Source: Rhodoferax sp. (GTDB lineage: Bacteria > Pseudomonadota > Gammaproteobacteria > Burkholderiales > Burkholderiaceae_C). Taken from it: a stretch of 64,000 nucleotides of DNA. The position numbers were made by a program, and so were the translations under genes. Positions 63,498 through 64,000 of this stretch are shown piece after piece. The notes beneath the pieces are model-generated. The model was given only the letters and a program-made list of their open reading frames with translations. It did no database searches and was not told the DNA's origin. The stretch covers positions 62,001 to 126,000 of the forward strand of contig JACKLL010000008.1 in assembly GCA_024235935.1 (NCBI GenBank). The letters are read 5' to 3'. Within the stretch, counting starts at the first letter, position 1, and the number at the start of each line of letters is the position of its first letter.

Positions 63498-63821
63498 ATG
63501 CCCGACATCACTTTCATCCAGGCCGACGGCACCGAACACGGACTCGAGGCGCCGGCAGGCGTCAGCCTGATGCAGGTCGCCACCGGGGCGGGCATTGCCG
63601 GCATCCTGGCCGACTGCGGCGGCCAGGCCCAGTGCGCGACCTGCCATGTCTACGTGGATCCGGCCTGGTCCGATCGGCTGCCTGCGCCGCGACCGATCGA
63701 ACAGGCCATGCTGGACTGCACGGCGGCCGAGCGCCTGCCCCAGAGCCGGCTGGCGTGCCAGATCACGATCACCGAGGACCTGCAGGGCCTGGTGGTCCGA
63801 ATGCCGGAGTTCCAGCAGTAG
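63498..63821 (+). CDS. [2Fe-2S] ferredoxin
   Basis: A 107-residue adrenodoxin/putidaredoxin-type ferredoxin. It starts MPDITFIQADGTEHGLE; cluster ligands are in CGGQAQCATCHVYV, with the fourth cysteine in SRLACQITI (spacing C-x5-C-x2-C-x36-37-C). It carries electrons between a reductase and an oxygenase or related enzyme. It is divergent from the TetR-dehalogenase operon and shares a 270-bp upstream region with it, so it may be a partner or simply a neighbour. Confidence 0.9.
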   Translation: MPDITFIQADGTEHGLEAPAGVSLMQVATGAGIAGILADCGGQAQCATCHVYVDPAWSDRLPAPRPIEQAMLDCTAAERLPQSRLACQITITEDLQGLVVRMPEFQQ

Positions 63822-63861
63822 AGCTGCGCCCCATGCACCTCGGCCCCTGCCGGGCCTGGCG

Positions 63862-64000
63862 TCACAGGAAATGCTGCACCGCGTGGGCCAGCCGCGCGAA
63901 GTTGGCCGCCACCTCGTCCTCCTGCACCGCGCCATACCCCAGCAGCAGGCCCCTGGCCCTGGCCGGCTGCTGCATGTGGTACAGCGACAGTGGACGCGCC
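63862..64000 (-). CDS. C-terminus of a PLP-fold (MocR-like or aminotransferase) protein, partial
   Basis: Only the last 45 residues are in the window; the gene continues past the right edge. The visible part, including ARGLLLGYGAVQEDEVAA and then FARLAHAVQHFL before the stop, resembles the end of fold-type I aminotransferase domains, especially the MocR/PdxR regulators. The fragment is too short to choose between a regulator and an enzyme. Confidence 0.55.
   Translation of the reverse strand, partial: ARPLSLYHMQQPARARGLLLGYGAVQEDEVAANFARLAHAVQHFL

Overview
The window is about 64 kb of GC-rich, gene-dense chromosome with no tRNA, rRNA, CRISPR array, insertion sequence or prophage that I could find. 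Gene content and order point to a betaproteobacterium of the order Burkholderiales. The markers are a pilT / cyclic-nucleotide-binding / pilU cluster, yraN-diaA-dolP beside rsmI, MarR-controlled NodT-EmrA-EmrB efflux, a DUF6172 gene, and a PEP-CTERM sorting-signal protein.

Layout. 1-680 is the start of phosphoenolpyruvate synthase, with a near-perfect FNR-type box upstream. 781-6219 holds a metallo-beta-lactamase-fold hydrolase, a Tat-exported PhoX-like phosphatase lipoprotein, an O6-alkylguanine-DNA alkyltransferase and a CvrA-type K+/H+ antiporter. 6517-11233 holds an enoyl-CoA hydratase/AtuA pair, an MFS permease and a DUF2721 membrane protein. 11292-16538 is a complete tripartite drug-efflux operon led by its MarR repressor, whose probable operator fills the spacer of its promoter. 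16787-20135 holds two small conserved genes, an RhlE-type helicase and a YbfB/YjiJ MFS transporter.

20265-43067 is the most unusual part. It contains a 22-kb single gene for a roughly 7300-residue LEPR-XLL, RTX and beta-helix protein that ends in cohesin-like and dockerin-like modules. Immediately downstream is a small PEP-CTERM protein that is itself cohesin-like. Both genes have a good sigma-54 (-24/-12) promoter match upstream. This suggests a co-regulated, surface-anchored giant matrix or adhesin system.

43409-50731 contains an Hsp70-like protein, a cNMP-binding protein, a small monooxygenase-fold protein, a 55-residue basic protein, and an ornithine cyclodeaminase/arginase operon divergent from an Lrp-family regulator. 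A second Lrp-family gene, a DUF3617 protein and YggS follow. 50768-53625 is the type IV pilus retraction cluster. 53729-58123 holds a beta-hydroxyacid dehydrogenase family protein, dolP-diaA-yraN, rsmI and a YbfF-type hydrolase. 58184-59121 holds a universal stress protein and a SHOCT-PspC protein. 59250-63821 holds a 1075-residue fused reductive dehalogenase/oxygenase-reductase-type protein with its TetR regulator and a divergent [2Fe-2S] ferredoxin. The right edge cuts into the 3' end of a probable PLP-fold (MocR-like) gene.

All functions are read from sequence patterns by eye. No database search or structure prediction was run, and residue boundaries in the giant protein are approximate.
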